Positions 1 through 8,590 are shown, counted from the first letter of the stretch. The stretch: DNA of 52,703 bases from Pseudomonadota bacterium (GCA_002862545.1 PKDJ01000315.1:1-52703), one strand, 5' to 3'. The notes: generated by a model from the sequence alone, not told the origin. Made by a program: numbers and translations.

Positions 1-571
1 CGGACTGCGACATCGAGGCTTGGCTGACGGCCGCGGTGTCCGGCAGCGTGCGAGGCGCAGTGAGCGGCAGCGAGTCGAAGGGGTCGCTCGGGGCGGCACC
101 CGTTGGCTCTGGTAGCGACTGGATGCGGTCGCTCGTGGGGCCGGTGGTCGAGAGGTTGAGCGGCGGCTTCGACTGGGAGTGTGTCGGCGGCTCGGAGAGA
201 TCCTCCATGGGCATGATGCCCCCGAAGTGCAGATCGTACTGCTCGCGGTAGGGCGAATCGTCGCGTGTGACCTCGACCGTGCTGGGCGAGTCGACGAGGT
301 TGTCGACACTGTCGGCATCCTCGACCTGGTCCAGCTCTGCCTGGGCCGCTTCCTCGATGATGCGCTGCTTGAGCTCGTCGACGCGCTCGAGCAGGAAGGT
401 CGCCTCGTCCCCGTACACCGGGTCGTCTGCGTGCTCCGTGGCCCACTTGAGCCGTCGGGTGAGGGCCTGGGACGGATGCTCGTCGAAGGCTTCCAAGTAG
501 TCCGTCAGCCTCTCGACTCGATGTTGGTCGAGGAAGTCATCGAGAGGGGTCTTTTCGGTCGTCACGTGCAT
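1..571 (-). CDS. Hydrophilic protein of unknown function, truncated by window edge
   Basis: I read this frame by hand from ATG at 571-569; it stays open for 190 codons to the window edge, so the C-terminus is missing. The first ~95 residues look alpha-helical and charged (around DDFLDQHRVERLTDYLEAF and FLLERVDELKQRIIEEA). After that the chain becomes acidic, then rich in Pro, Ser and Thr, suggesting a disordered segment. There is no signal peptide or membrane segment in the visible part. It lies 28 nt downstream of aat on the same strand and is probably the last visible gene of the lipoprotein-methyltransferase-aat run. No clear ribosome site precedes the ATG; a GTG at 565-563 is an alternative. 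I do not recognise the family. Confidence 0.7.
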   Translation of the reverse strand, partial: MHVTTEKTPLDDFLDQHRVERLTDYLEAFDEHPSQALTRRLKWATEHADDPVYGDEATFLLERVDELKQRIIEEAAQAELDQVEDADSVDNLVDSPSTVEVTRDDSPYREQYDLHFGGIMPMEDLSEPPTHSQSKPPLNLSTTGPTSDRIQSLPEPTGAAPSDPFDSLPLTAPRTLPDTAAVSQASMSQS

Positions 572-599
572 GGCGGGCTCAGTGGGACCAGACGATACC

Positions 600-1304
600 T
601 CATCCCCTGCAGACAAAGTCTCGATCGAATGTCCACGGCCCGGGTCGCAAGGCCTGCTGCGACCGCCCACGCAGCGCCTGTAGGAAGTCTGCCCTTGGGA
701 TCTCCCTCGCGCCGAAGCGGGCGAGGTGCTCCGTGCGCATCTGACAGTCGATCCTCTCGAAGCCCCAGCGCTCGAGCTGTCTCACGAGATGGACGAAGCC
801 GATCTTGGAGGCATCGGAGGCACGGGCGAACATGGATTCGCCGCAAAACATGGTTCCAACAACCACGCCGTAGAGCCCACCCACGAGCTCGTCACCTCGC
901 CAGGCCTCGACCGAGTGGGCATGTCCCGCGCGGTGGAGGGCGGTGTAGCAGCGCTCCATGTCTGGGGTGATCCACGTGCCGTCCTGCTCTGGCCGGGGGG
1001 CGCTGGCACAGGCCTGCACCACCTCGGGGAAGGCGGTGTCGAGCGTGATGGTGTAGGGACGCTGTCGAACGCGCTTCGCGAGGCTTCGTTGGACACGGAA
1101 GTCTCGAATGTCGAGCACGGAGCGTGGATCTGGTGACCACCAGAGGATCGGCTGGCCGGCGGAGAACCAGGGAAAGATCCCCCTGCGGTAGGCCGCGAGG
1201 ACACGTCCCGGATGAAGGTCACCGCCCACGGCCAGCAGCCCGGTCGGCTCGGCGTCCGTGGGGTCGGGAAACGTGTGGTGATGGTCGGCGAGACGCCAGA
1301 TCAC
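600..1304 (-). CDS. aat: Leucyl/phenylalanyl-tRNA--protein transferase
   Basis: This 234-residue cytoplasmic enzyme moves Leu or Phe from a charged tRNA to proteins with N-terminal Arg or Lys, making them N-degron substrates for ClpS/ClpAP. The length is typical. Family landmarks are present: the N-terminal GLLAVGGDL, then YRRGIFPWF, ILWWSPDPRSVL, the central ITPDMERCYTALHRAGHAHSVE region, GGLYGVVVG and the FCGESMF motif. The start is GTG at 1304-1302, one nucleotide after the stop of the upstream methyltransferase gene, so the two are probably translationally coupled. Confidence 0.96.
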   Translation of the reverse strand: MIWRLADHHHTFPDPTDAEPTGLLAVGGDLHPGRVLAAYRRGIFPWFSAGQPILWWSPDPRSVLDIRDFRVQRSLAKRVRQRPYTITLDTAFPEVVQACASAPRPEQDGTWITPDMERCYTALHRAGHAHSVEAWRGDELVGGLYGVVVGTMFCGESMFARASDASKIGFVHLVRQLERWGFERIDCQMRTEHLARFGAREIPRADFLQALRGRSQQALRPGPWTFDRDFVCRG

Positions 1305-1305
1305 G

Positions 1306-1872
1306 TCAGAACAGTCCCGGCACGAGGCGCTTGCGGGTGGTCATGGCCTGTCGCCAGGCTGGGATGGTCTGAAGCATGGCCTCTTCCGTCCGAATCCGCT
1401 GGGTCAGAACAAGCGCATTGAGGGCGCCGAGGACGAGCGCGGAGATCCATGCGCCGTGGAGGAGCGGCAAGGCCGCCAGCTCCAGGATCACGACCAGGTA
1501 GTTCGGGTGTCGAATCCAGCGGTAGGGGCCCTCAGTGCAGATGGTTCCCTCCTCCGGAGCGACGACGCGGACGTTCCATGCGCGGCCGATGCTGCGCAGG
1601 GTCCACACACGCAGGCCGGTCGCGCAGGCGAGCACCGCTGCCGCGAGGGACATCACGATGGGTGAGAAGGGTCGCTCCAGCCAGACGACCTCGACGATCG
1701 GGAGGACGACGACGGCAACGTGAAGCAGCACCATTACTGGAAACAGCCGTGCCTCCGACACGACGGCCTCGGGTCGCGCTCGCATGCGGCGCACCGAGAC
1801 GACGACCTCCGCGAGGCGCATCAGTCCGGTCGCGCCCAGTGCACCGACGAAAAGGGCGAGGGGCAGGCTCAT
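1306..1872 (-). CDS. Isoprenylcysteine carboxyl methyltransferase (ICMT)-family membrane protein, YpbQ-like
   Basis: A 188-residue membrane protein with about four hydrophobic segments and the C-terminal SAM-binding signature of the ICMT/PEMT superfamily: GPYRWIRHPNYLVV followed by a helical segment and RIRTEEAML. Bacterial YpbQ-type members methylate small lipidic or polyketide substrates, not prenylated proteins; the actual substrate here is unknown. The start is ATG 1872-1870, which overlaps the stop of the upstream lipoprotein gene as ATGA. The larger open frame that extends further upstream crosses the lipoprotein and sulfatase genes and is not coding there. Confidence 0.85.
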   Translation of the reverse strand: MSLPLALFVGALGATGLMRLAEVVVSVRRMRARPEAVVSEARLFPVMVLLHVAVVVLPIVEVVWLERPFSPIVMSLAAAVLACATGLRVWTLRSIGRAWNVRVVAPEEGTICTEGPYRWIRHPNYLVVILELAALPLLHGAWISALVLGALNALVLTQRIRTEEAMLQTIPAWRQAMTTRKRLVPGLF

Positions 1873-2225
1873 GGTGCGGCCCCCGGGACCCGAGTCACGC
1901 TGGCGGTGAGGCCACCACCAGTGCGCGGCGTCACCGCCAGATCGAGGACGCTGCCCTCGGGGGTCGCCCAGCGCTGCGAGACGAAGGGTGGCGCGGAGGT
2001 GTCCAGGGTCTTGCTGTGTCCGCCGGCGTCGAGGGCTGCGGCGTACAGCGCGGCGAGCTCGCCTGGCGAGTCGCCCGGGTGGGCTGTCGTGAGGAGCTCC
2101 GCGTCGGCCCACAGGACGGTCCCACCGTCGGGTGGAAGGCCGAGGTCGCGCCAAGCCGAGGAATCGGGTGGTGGCTGTGGAGACGCACCGCCCCCGCAGG
2201 CGATCAGGAGTAGGAAGAGCTGCAT
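1869..2225 (-). CDS. Small lipoprotein of unknown function
   Basis: A 118-residue predicted lipoprotein. The start MQLFLLLIAC gives a very short hydrophobic signal ending in a lipobox (LIAC, Cys10) followed by a Gly/Pro/Ser-rich tether. The mature part is about 100 residues with no motif I recognise. ATG 2225-2223 was preferred over upstream in-frame starts because it places the lipobox correctly. The upstream starts would run through the start region of the divergent sulfatase gene. Its stop overlaps the next gene by four bases (ATGA). Confidence 0.75.
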   Translation of the reverse strand: MQLFLLLIACGGGASPQPPPDSSAWRDLGLPPDGGTVLWADAELLTTAHPGDSPGELAALYAAALDAGGHSKTLDTSAPPFVSQRWATPEGSVLDLAVTPRTGGGLTASVTRVPGAAP

Positions 2226-2272
2226 CGGACAGGGACCAAGCGAGGTACACAGGGACACTAACCAGTGCGTGT

Positions 2273-2277
2273 GGAGG
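2273..2277 (+). promoter_or_regulatory. Ribosome binding site deciding the sulfatase-like start
   Basis: GGAGG with six-base spacing to GTG 2284. The in-frame ATG at 2296 has no comparable site, so the GTG start is favoured. Confidence 0.55.
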
Positions 2278-2283
2278 GCAGAG

Positions 2284-3633
2284 GTGTGGTGGTGGATGGC
2301 GACGGCCCTGGCGGCGCCGAACCTCATCTTGGTCAGCCTGGACACCACACGGGCTGACGCGCTGTCCTGCTACGGAGCGCCCCCAGGTCTTCGTGTGGGT
2401 GCCCCCCCGGCGACACCTCACCTCGACGCGCTTGCAGCGTCGGGCGTTCGCTTCGAGCGAGCTTGGGCATCCGCGCCATCGACCCTGTCGAGCCACACGA
2501 CGATGTTCACGGGCCTCGACCCCCATGGCCACACGGTGGTTCGCAACGGCTACCCGGTGCCTGCGGTGCTGGAGACGCTGGCGGAGAGGCTCTCCGAGGA
2601 GGGCTGGCACACGGTCGCGGCTGTCGGAGGCGCGCCGCTCGAAGCGGCGATGGGCCTGGATCAGGGCTTCGCCGTCTATGACGACGCTCTGCCCTCCCTC
2701 GACGGTCTGGCCTACCAGGACCGCGCTGATGGCGTGGTCTCGCGAGCGCTGTCACACGTGCACGGTCGGCCTCCAGACAAGCCGCTGTTCCTGTTCGTTC
2801 ACCTGTTCGACCCACATGCACCCTATGCTCCGGAGGGAGCGAATCCATGGCTGCCCGACGGCTATGCAGGGCCCTATGTGGACCCGTATGCGTCGCAGGT
2901 CGACCTCGTGGCGGCCATCGAGGCGGGCACGGAAGACGCCGATGACCTCGCCGCTGTCGTAGGCCGCTACGTGGCCGAGGTCCACGCCGCCGACGCGGCC
3001 GTCGGCCGGTTGCTCTCGGGTCTCGAGGGCGCGGGCTTGATGGACGAGACGCTCGTGGTCGTCACGGCTGACCACGGAGAGGTGCTCGGTGAGCATCCGC
3101 TCTACGCGCTGTCCCATGGGTCCGACGTGACGGATGGTGCCTTGCGGGTCCCCTTGCTCGTTGCGGGGCGAGGGTTGCCTGTGGCGCGGGGGGCCGTGGT
3201 CCGCAGTCAGGTGGGGTTGGTCGGGCTGGCCGGCACACTCGAGGCGCTCGTCGGGCTCGAACCTCGCCTGGGAGAGCCGCGGCAGCGCTTCGAGCGCCTC
3301 GTGAGAGCGGGTCCGTATGTGGATGAGGACGGCTGGCCGGAGCGACCGACGCGACCCCTGTTCCTCGAGGCGACACGACCTCGAGCGAGGGAGCGTGTAG
3401 ACGGCTGGAATAATCTAGACTTTCACCGAGGCGTCGTCATGGGGGACTCCGTGGTGCGAGCTGCTCCCGTGTTTGGAGAGCCCCCCGCTGTGGAGTCTGG
3501 ACCGCTTGGGCTCGGCGCTCTGCTGGCTGCCCTGGTCGCTCGTTGGGACGGTCAGGCTCCGGACCATCGAGAAGAGCCGCCGCTAGCGCCTGCCATGGAG
3601 CGCGCGCTGCGTGCCCTCGGCTACCTCGACTAG
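2284..3633 (+). CDS. Sulfatase-fold (alkaline-phosphatase superfamily) hydrolase without the formylglycine cysteine
   Basis: A 449-residue protein with the sulfatase/alkaline phosphatase fold: N-terminal metal site in LILVSLDTTRAD (Asp20), the nucleophile region, a FLFVHLFDPHAPY metal-site stretch and the C-terminal VVVTADHGE (Asp263-His264). In true sulfatases the nucleophile loop reads (C/S)xPxR; here the aligned stretch is T67-LSSHTTMFTG, so the modified Cys/Ser position is Thr and the Arg is His. A phosphodiesterase, phosphoglycerol-transferase-like or phosphatase activity is therefore more likely than sulfate-ester cleavage. GTG 2284 is chosen because GGAGG (2273-2277) sits six bases upstream; it gives a short MWWW signal-like start ending in ALAA. 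ATG 2296 is the alternative. Confidence 0.85.
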   Translation: MWWWMATALAAPNLILVSLDTTRADALSCYGAPPGLRVGAPPATPHLDALAASGVRFERAWASAPSTLSSHTTMFTGLDPHGHTVVRNGYPVPAVLETLAERLSEEGWHTVAAVGGAPLEAAMGLDQGFAVYDDALPSLDGLAYQDRADGVVSRALSHVHGRPPDKPLFLFVHLFDPHAPYAPEGANPWLPDGYAGPYVDPYASQVDLVAAIEAGTEDADDLAAVVGRYVAEVHAADAAVGRLLSGLEGAGLMDETLVVVTADHGEVLGEHPLYALSHGSDVTDGALRVPLLVAGRGLPVARGAVVRSQVGLVGLAGTLEALVGLEPRLGEPRQRFERLVRAGPYVDEDGWPERPTRPLFLEATRPRARERVDGWNNLDFHRGVVMGDSVVRAAPVFGEPPAVESGPLGLGALLAALVARWDGQAPDHREEPPLAPAMERALRALGYLD

Positions 3634-3634
3634 T

Positions 3635-3904
3635 CTATTCACCACGAAGAAATCGGAAGACCGATGCGAGTCCACGCTTCGAAACCTCGGGCCTCGTCAG
3701 GTCCTTCAGGGCGACGCGCGGTCGCTCGTCCGTCGGATCGAGGTCGATGGCCTCGCTGAGGTGGTCTCGGGCAGATGGCTCATCGTCACGCTCGAGCGCA
3801 CGACGGCTTAGCACGTAGTGAGCGCGGGCTCGCCGAACGGGGTCCGTCTCTTCGAGCAGGATTCGGACGGCTTGGTCCGCGCGCACGGATTCAAGGTCTG
3901 GCAT
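3635..3904 (-). CDS. Small TPR-like helical protein
   Basis: An 89-residue soluble protein. The central part (RARAHYVLSRRALERDD then ARDHLSEAIDLDPTDE) reads as one or one and a half tetratricopeptide-type helix pairs, including the Leu-Asp-Pro turn. A basic tail ends in VFRFLRGE. It probably works as a small adaptor, but no partner is evident. It starts at ATG 3904-3902, about 60 nt after the lipid kinase gene on the same strand. It ends one base from the stop of the convergent sulfatase-like gene. Confidence 0.7.
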   Translation of the reverse strand: MPDLESVRADQAVRILLEETDPVRRARAHYVLSRRALERDDEPSARDHLSEAIDLDPTDERPRVALKDLTRPEVSKRGLASVFRFLRGE

Positions 3905-3966
3905 GTCGAAGCTCCGCCGGCAACCTACAACAGGGCAGCGCTCGTGGGGGCTGCATGGATGTGTCT

Positions 3967-4911
3967 TTACGCGGGTAGCACAAACTCTACAGGTCTCTCC
4001 ATGGTGATGATGACCGTGGGAGCACCTCGGTAGAAGTCACCGTCCAGCATATAGTCGAGCCCGCCTTGCCCGCGTAGCTCGATGGTGGTCGCGAGCGTGG
4101 TTCGGTTTCCGGGGCGCTGAAGGTGTCGGCCGAGCAGGATGTTGTGGAGGTCTAGGGCGAGGGCACCCACGCCGGCACCGACCTGCACGACCTGAGCTTC
4201 GCCGGGGTGGGTCGCGATGTCTGGGAACGGACGGAATCCGAGGCCGATCTGCTCGACGGTGCCGATGGCCACTGCGGTCCAGTCACGTGTTCCGCAAGAG
4301 GTGCCGTCGAGCACCAGCTCGCCGTGCCAGGGCCGGGTCAGGCGGCGTGAGAGCGGGCCACCGACGAGCGCGGAGAGCGCTCCGAGGCCCAGGAGGCGAG
4401 CCGCATTCAACGGGCTGCCACCCCCCTCGTAGTGAACCTCCAGGTAGCGGGCGACGATGCCGTTGCCGAAGATGAAGCCGAGTCGATCATCGACACGCAG
4501 GGCCCAGCGTCGCGCTGTGGCTAGTGAGCGTCCCTCCCGCAGCGCGTGCACCAGCCGTCGGAGGGCCTGATCCGGTCGGCCGCGCGCGCCAATGGATGCG
4601 GCGACGATGTTCATGGTGCCACTGCGCAGGATGACGAACCGTGGCCAGGGCGCCTCTCCCCAGGCATGGCAGACCCCGGTCAGCACCCGGTGGAGGGTTC
4701 CGTCGCCTCCATCGACGACCAGGAGTTGGACCTCCTGTTGCCGCAGCGCCTGAAGCACCTCCTGCAGGGCGTCGAGGCCATCCGGTGCAAAGACGTCACC
4801 GAGGTCGCCGAGAATCGCGCGCAGGCTCTCGATTCGTCGCGGGTTGCGGCGGTTTCTCCGCGCTCGGGGATTTGTGAGGACCGCCATCCGAGGCGGCCCA
4901 TCATCGGCCAT
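3967..4911 (-). CDS. Diacylglycerol kinase-family (DAGK/sphingosine-kinase-like) lipid kinase
   Basis: A 314-residue soluble protein. The catalytic nucleotide-binding signature VVDGGDGT lies at about residues 65-72, followed by the RSGTMN segment, both typical of the DAGK_cat fold; the N-terminal AVLTNPRARRNRR matches the usual first strand and basic loop. The C-terminal beta-sandwich includes GLDYMLDGDFY, equivalent to the family's DGE-type motif. It probably phosphorylates a diacylglycerol, ceramide-like or other lipid alcohol at the inner membrane face. Its start directly abuts the stop of the upstream PLP-enzyme gene (0 nt), indicating coupling. Confidence 0.87.
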   Translation of the reverse strand: MADDGPPRMAVLTNPRARRNRRNPRRIESLRAILGDLGDVFAPDGLDALQEVLQALRQQEVQLLVVDGGDGTLHRVLTGVCHAWGEAPWPRFVILRSGTMNIVAASIGARGRPDQALRRLVHALREGRSLATARRWALRVDDRLGFIFGNGIVARYLEVHYEGGGSPLNAARLLGLGALSALVGGPLSRRLTRPWHGELVLDGTSCGTRDWTAVAIGTVEQIGLGFRPFPDIATHPGEAQVVQVGAGVGALALDLHNILLGRHLQRPGNRTTLATTIELRGQGGLDYMLDGDFYRGAPTVIITMERPVEFVLPA

Positions 4912-5760
4912 TCAAGGCACCTCCGCACCCCGGCCGAAGAGGCCGAAGGCGCCGCCAGTGTGCCAGAACAGGATGCGTTCACCGAGGAGACCGGCCCTGG
5001 CTTCGGTCAGCATGCCGTGGAAGGCCTTCCCTGTGTACGTGGGGTCGAGCAGCAGTCCCTCTGTGCGAGCGGCTTCCGCAATCGTCTTCCATACCGCCGG
5101 AGAGGCGATGCCGTAGGCCTCACCGCGAAAGGTCTCGCAGATGGACCAGCCTGAGCTTGGGACCTCGAGCTTCAGCTCGTCGGCAATCGCGAGTACCTTG
5201 GACACGAAGGTGGGTGCGTCGTCGCACACGGCGTAGCCGCGAACATGGGCCTGCGGCCGCCCAAGCACGAGACCGGCGAGTGTGCCGCCCGAGCCGACAG
5301 GACACACGATGGTGTCGAAGGGTGGCAGAGCGTCCAGCTCCTCGACCGCACGGATGAAGCCGATGGCTCCGATGCCGTTGGAGCCCCCCTCGGGGATCAC
5401 GTACGGCCTGCGACCGGCCGACCGAAGGTCTGCTGCGATGCCAGCCATCAGCTCGGCTCGGCTGGAGGCGTAGTCCTCGGCCGAGCAGGTGTGGATCTGC
5501 GCGTCCACCAGCTGGTCGAGGAGGAGGTTGCCGTCCACCGGATCGGGTGTGTCTCCACGGAGAAGCAGGACAGGATCGAGGCCGCAGCGCCGGGCGGCTA
5601 CTGCCGTGGCGCGCGCATGGTTGGACTGCAGCCCTCCGCAAGTGATCACGGTGTCGGCGCCGCGCGCGCGGGCGTCGGCGAAGAGCCACTCCAGCTTGCG
5701 GACCTTGTTTCCCGACAGGCCGAAGCCAGTCAGATCGTCACGCTTGACCCAGAGCTGCAC
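4912..5760 (-). CDS. PLP-dependent D-cysteine desulfhydrase / ACC deaminase-family enzyme
   Basis: A type II PLP enzyme of the ACC deaminase/D-cysteine desulfhydrase group, which breaks D-Cys to pyruvate, H2S and ammonia or opens ACC. Landmarks: WVKRDDLTGFGLSGNKVRKLE with the Schiff-base Lys, CGGLQSNHARATA, and the PLP-phosphate loop CPVGSGGTLAG. The first ATG/GTG/TTG in frame is GTG 5760. However, the frame stays open upstream to about 5844 and encodes residues resembling the family's N-terminus (LARTPTPTERLDRLSERVGV). The true start may be a rare CTG (5844-5842, overlapping the protease stop as CTGA) or ATT (5841-5839), giving about 310 residues. Coordinates given use the conventional start. 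Confidence 0.88.
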   Translation of the reverse strand: MQLWVKRDDLTGFGLSGNKVRKLEWLFADARARGADTVITCGGLQSNHARATAVAARRCGLDPVLLLRGDTPDPVDGNLLLDQLVDAQIHTCSAEDYASSRAELMAGIAADLRSAGRRPYVIPEGGSNGIGAIGFIRAVEELDALPPFDTIVCPVGSGGTLAGLVLGRPQAHVRGYAVCDDAPTFVSKVLAIADELKLEVPSSGWSICETFRGEAYGIASPAVWKTIAEAARTEGLLLDPTYTGKAFHGMLTEARAGLLGERILFWHTGGAFGLFGRGAEVP

Positions 5761-5840
5761 GCCGACCCGCTCCGAGAGGCGGTCCAGGCGCTCTGTCGGA
5801 GTGGGGGTTCGCGCGAGCGCTAGGGGCGAGAGCCCGGAAA

Positions 5841-7496
5841 TCAGAAGGAGACCTTGATGGTGTCGCGAGCGGTCTGGCCGTTCGCCTGAGAGCCGATCTC
5901 GAACTCGATGGTCTGCCCGGGGCGACCCTCAACGGTCACGCGATGAGCACGAGTGGGGTGCTTCTCCATCTCCTTCTGGCCGCCACCGCGGAGCATCGTC
6001 GAGCCTGGAGCCGACGTGAGCCACTCGACGACGGCGCGGTGCTCGCCCATCTGTCGCACGCGCTTGGCGACGATCTCGAAGCCCTTGCCGGTCTTGCCAG
6101 GCTTACGTCCCTTCACGGCGAGTGCTGCGACCGGATCGATCATGCCGTGACCGTAGACGGTGTCCCAGCCGCTGGCTCCGAGGTCTTTGGCAGAGCTGGT
6201 GAGGACCCTCCGGATCTCGTCGGGGCTGGTCGTTCCGTTGGCGTAGACCAAGGCGGCGACGCCTGCGGCGTGTGGCGTGGCCATCGAGGTGCCCTGGAAG
6301 AAGACATACCCCCACTGTCCGTTGAGGCGAGTCTCCTGCAGGACCCCAGCGGCCTCCCCCATGGACTGATCGCCACCAGGGCCGACGATGTCGATCTGCT
6401 GGCCCTGATTGGAGTAGGGCGCGATGTCGTTGTTCTGCCCAACGGATCCGACCGCGATTGTGGTGTCGAGGGCTGCCGGGTAGCCGATGAAGTCTGTGAA
6501 GCCGTCGTTTCCAGTGGCAGCAAGCACGGTGACGCCGCGGTTGTAGGCGTAAGCGCATGCATCGGCGACGACCTCGGAGTTCGAGGCTGAGCCCAGGCTG
6601 AGGTTGATGATGTTCGCACCGTTGTCGACGGCCCAGATGATGCCGTTGGCCACCCACGTGTTGGAGCCACTGCCGTTTGCATCGAGCACGCGGACCGGGA
6701 GGATGGTGACCTCGGGTGCGACGCCGGCAACCCCGATGCCGTTGTCGGACTTTTGGCCGATGGTGCCGGCGACGTGGCTGCCGTGGCCCTGCTCGTCGTC
6801 GGGGGTGGTGTCGTTGTCGACGAAGTCGTAGCCCTGCAGGAGCTTGAAGTAGCCGTCCTCTCCAGCAGACACGCCGGTGTCGATCACTGCGACGACCACG
6901 CCCTTGCCCTTAGTCGTCTCCCACGCCTTGGTGACGTTGAGGTTGGACATGTGCCACTGGTAGTCGAAGTAGGGGTCGTTGGGAGCGCTGTGCGCCCTGA
7001 CCTTGGTCACCTGCTCGACCCACTCCACATCCGGGTGGTTTCCGAGCTTGGAGAGGACGAAGTCGGCGGGCTTGTTGGTCTTGATGCGAATCGTCCGGTC
7101 AAAGCCGAGCACCCGCGCGAGCTTCTTGTCTTGAGCCGACTTGCGATGGACCTTGCCAGCTCCGTTGAGTGCCAGGCTTCCGAGGGCGGAGTCGAGGTCC
7201 TTCCTGCCCGACTGGACACTCTTACCATTGGGGAACTTCAGGCTGTCGACACCGGCGCGCAGCTTCACGACGAACTCGCCCTTGCGGGCGTTCGCGGAGA
7301 GCTGCTTGCGCGACGGCCTCTTCGTGCGGGCTTTATTCTCGACGGCAGACTTACCCACCTTGAGGGCCTTGGGAAGACCGTTCTTGCCCTTGTCGCCAAG
7401 GGAATCGCTCGACGCAGGACCCATTCCCCCGCAGGCGAGCGCCAGGGCCAGTGAGAGGGCACCTGCCGTCGTCAGCCATCCTCGTTGAATCCCCAT
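5841..7496 (-). CDS. Subtilisin-like serine protease (S8), lipoprotein
   Basis: A 551-residue secreted protease. The N-terminus has a lipoprotein signal (LALALAC, Cys22), then a basic linker and a propeptide-like region (about 75-165, FVVKLRAGVD to DVEWVEQV). The catalytic triad is complete: Asp206 in VVAVIDTG, His238 in GHGSHVAGT and Ser404 in GTSMATPHAAG, with the oxyanion Asn330 in ATGND. A small C-terminal beta domain follows residue ~455. It should be anchored to a membrane and act in the periplasm or at the cell surface. GGCGAGG lies eight bases before the ATG. Its stop meets the possible CTG start of the next gene. Confidence 0.95.
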   Translation of the reverse strand: MGIQRGWLTTAGALSLALALACGGMGPASSDSLGDKGKNGLPKALKVGKSAVENKARTKRPSRKQLSANARKGEFVVKLRAGVDSLKFPNGKSVQSGRKDLDSALGSLALNGAGKVHRKSAQDKKLARVLGFDRTIRIKTNKPADFVLSKLGNHPDVEWVEQVTKVRAHSAPNDPYFDYQWHMSNLNVTKAWETTKGKGVVVAVIDTGVSAGEDGYFKLLQGYDFVDNDTTPDDEQGHGSHVAGTIGQKSDNGIGVAGVAPEVTILPVRVLDANGSGSNTWVANGIIWAVDNGANIINLSLGSASNSEVVADACAYAYNRGVTVLAATGNDGFTDFIGYPAALDTTIAVGSVGQNNDIAPYSNQGQQIDIVGPGGDQSMGEAAGVLQETRLNGQWGYVFFQGTSMATPHAAGVAALVYANGTTSPDEIRRVLTSSAKDLGASGWDTVYGHGMIDPVAALAVKGRKPGKTGKGFEIVAKRVRQMGEHRAVVEWLTSAPGSTMLRGGGQKEMEKHPTRAHRVTVEGRPGQTIEFEIGSQANGQTARDTIKVSF

Positions 7497-7642
7497 TGCA
7501 CAAACCTCGCCTTTTTGTCGCTTCCCATCAGTAGAGGAAGCTCGCGTCAGACATTAGTTGAGACGCTGCGTCGCGGCCACCTGGTTTCGAGGGGTGCAAT
7601 GCGGCCATCGAGTTGGGTCGAGCAACAACTCACAGTGTCGTC

Positions 7643-7951
7643 TTATTCCCCGCCGCCCGGTGTCTCGCTCTCTGTCCACGAGCCTGCCGGGCCGTGCTCG
7701 GGCACGAGCACCACGTAGAGGTCGCGTCTCGAGCCTCTGCGCCGAAGGTCGATGACCATAGGCCGGTACCCGACCGCAGTGACCTCGGCGAGCTGTGCGC
7801 GAAAGGGCGTTCGCTTGAGTCGAAACTGGGCGGGAGTGAGTAGGCGTCTGCCGTCCGGCAGCAGGATGTCGGCGGTAGAGGGCTGTGAGCGGACCCTGAT
7901 GCGCTGCGAGCAGCCAGCGGCGAGGAGCAGGGTGAGGAGTAGCCACTTCAC
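7643..7951 (-). CDS. Small lipoprotein with PEGA-like fold
   Basis: A 102-residue lipoprotein. I prefer GTG 7951-7949 over ATG 7963: it overlaps the upstream stop as GTGA, has GGAG six bases upstream, and gives a textbook signal peptide MKWLLLTLLLAAGC with the lipobox Cys at 14. The mature domain (IRVRSQPSTADILLPDGRRLLTPAQFRL ... RRDLYVVLVP, broken here for length) resembles the short beta-sandwich of PEGA domains, which occur on surface proteins. That assignment is by pattern only. It is probably co-transcribed with the gene before it. Confidence 0.75.
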   Translation of the reverse strand: MKWLLLTLLLAAGCSQRIRVRSQPSTADILLPDGRRLLTPAQFRLKRTPFRAQLAEVTAVGYRPMVIDLRRRGSRRDLYVVLVPEHGPAGSWTESETPGGGE

Positions 7952-8508
7952 TTCAGACTCCATGGATCTGCGATGTGCACCGAGAGGATGCCGTCACGCA
8001 CCTCGAGGCCCTTCGTCGCGGCCACGAGTCTAGCCGCGTGAGGGCGAAGCGGAAGCCACTGTGGGAGGTGCCAGTGACGAAGGCGTGCGATGACGGACAC
8101 GTCCAGGTAGCCGATGGTCAGCTGTCTCGGAGAGAGCTGCACACCCGCTTCTGTCACTGCGATGCCCCCCGCATAGCGAATGTTGAAGCATGTTCCCATG
8201 GCAGGAGCAGCGAGCTCGGCTCGGACCTCTGAGTCCTCGGCCTTCAGGGTGACCGGGTAGGCGAGGTAGTCAGCGAGCAGGAATGTGGCCTCGTCACCGT
8301 CGAGGAGAAGTGGCTCGCTCGGTGCTCTGGTGTGCGCATCGACGGCCCGCTTGACCCGAGCGATTCGTGACAGCGAGAGCTCGGACGGGCCCGGCTCGAA
8401 GCAGCTCTCACCGGCCGCCAACCCGACGACAGCGAGCGTGCCGAGCAAGACCGAGAGGACTGCCACAGCAAGGAGCGTTCGCCAGCTCCTCATGGCTGTG
8501 GCGCGCAC
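7948..8508 (-). CDS. Membrane-anchored periplasmic protein of unknown function
   Basis: A 186-residue protein with one N-terminal hydrophobic helix (LLAVAVLSVLLGTLAVVGLA, roughly residues 12-31), acting as a signal anchor or uncleaved signal. The exported part is about 150 residues with alternating hydrophobic beta-type stretches (VRAELAAP, QLTIGYLDVSVIARL, LEVRDGILSVHI) and two Cys that could pair in the periplasm. I do not recognise the family. A second ATG at residue 6 is a possible start. It overlaps the next lipoprotein gene by four bases. Confidence 0.7.
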   Translation of the reverse strand: MRATAMRSWRTLLAVAVLSVLLGTLAVVGLAAGESCFEPGPSELSLSRIARVKRAVDAHTRAPSEPLLLDGDEATFLLADYLAYPVTLKAEDSEVRAELAAPAMGTCFNIRYAGGIAVTEAGVQLSPRQLTIGYLDVSVIARLRHWHLPQWLPLRPHAARLVAATKGLEVRDGILSVHIADPWSLK

Positions 8509-8590
8509 GGGTGGGGAGTGGCTTCGTGAGGGCGCATGGGGCCGTGTTCCGGGGTGAGGGGTTCAGCATGCCATGCGCCCCTGGGGAGAC

